From the NCBI GenBank assembly GCA_028824575.1, contig JAPPDN010000249.1, positions 1-6,236 on the forward strand: 6,236 nt of DNA, given 5' to 3'. This document shows, in pieces, positions 6,184 through 6,236 of this stretch. The position numbers were made by a program, and so were the translations under genes. The first letter of the stretch is position 1, and the number at the start of each line of letters is the position of its first letter. Under the pieces are notes generated by a model. The model was not told where the DNA came from and made no database searches. It saw only the letters and a program-made list of their open reading frames with translations. The stretch is from Candidatus Poribacteria bacterium. GTDB lineage: Bacteria > Poribacteria > WGA-4E > WGA-3G.

Positions 6184-6236
6184 TGCCCGGTCGTCTAATG
6201 GTAGGACGCATGGCTCTGGACCATGTAGTGAAGGTT
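6184..6236 (+). tRNA. tRNA-Gln (anticodon CUG), 3' end cut by the window edge
   Basis: The first 53 bases of a tRNA fold cleanly. The acceptor 5' strand is TGCCCGG (6184-6190). The D arm is GTCT/GGAC (6193-6196 with 6204-6207) with a loop holding the conserved GG at 6200-6201. The anticodon stem is CATGG/CCATG (6209-6213 with 6221-6225) around the loop CTCTGGA, giving anticodon CTG (6216-6218), which reads CAG as glutamine. A 4-base variable loop (6226-6229) and the 5' strand of the T stem (GAAGG, 6230-6234) follow, and the last two bases TT start the T loop. Starting with U1 is typical of bacterial tRNA-Gln. The gene begins 33 bases after the nuclease-like stop codon, with no clear promoter in the gap. 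Confidence 0.9.

Noticed and set aside
6184..6236. tRNA-Gln as the attachment site of an integrated element ending here
   Set aside because: No integrase gene and no direct repeat of the tRNA 3' end are visible, and the 3' half lies outside the window.

Overview
The window holds the 3' end of a respiratory complex I (NADH:quinone oxidoreductase) operon, then a 368-base intergenic region packed with small palindromic elements, a small gene for a probable PD-(D/E)XK nuclease-like protein, and the first 53 bases of a tRNA-Gln gene cut by the right edge. Everything identified is on the + strand. The organism is a bacterium with a proton-pumping complex I in the common order nuoL-nuoM-nuoN. From memory, the intergenic repeats and the small nuclease-like protein recall uncultured marine bacteria of the Candidatus Poribacteria type, and also cyanobacteria. 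The nuo (rather than plastid-like ndh) gene style argues against cyanobacteria. This placement is weak and cannot be tested here.

Bases 1-5176: nuoL (its start lies off the left edge), nuoM and nuoN encode the three antiporter-like membrane subunits of complex I. All three keep the charged residues expected of the proton channels: a Glu in the TM5-type helix, the TM7/TM8-type Lys or His residues, and a Lys or Glu in the TM12-type helix. The genes are spaced by 36 and 20 bases and have strong Shine-Dalgarno sites. The nuoN site overlaps the nuoM stop codon, consistent with one co-translated operon. The main oddity is NuoL, which carries a 51-residue insertion containing 19 histidines, plus a second His-rich linker near its C-terminal end.

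Bases 5177-5544: there is no gene. The region holds (i) a 167-bp MITE-like element with 12-bp terminal inverted repeats, a possible 7-bp target duplication and an internal tandem pair of perfect 7-bp hairpins; (ii) a separate REP-like palindrome; and (iii) a near-consensus sigma70-type promoter, TTGACA-17-TATACT, with nested dyad symmetry over its -10 box. No ordinary rho-independent terminator for the nuo operon is visible, so the hairpin cluster may do that work.

Bases 5545-6236: a monocistronic gene of 201 codons has a PD-(D/E)XK-like residue set (E60, D99, E120-x-K122, Q132). The tRNA-Gln(CUG) gene starts 33 bases after it. No clear multi-gene novel system is present. The most notable unexplained signals are the nested repeat structure in the intergenic region and the His-rich insertion in NuoL.
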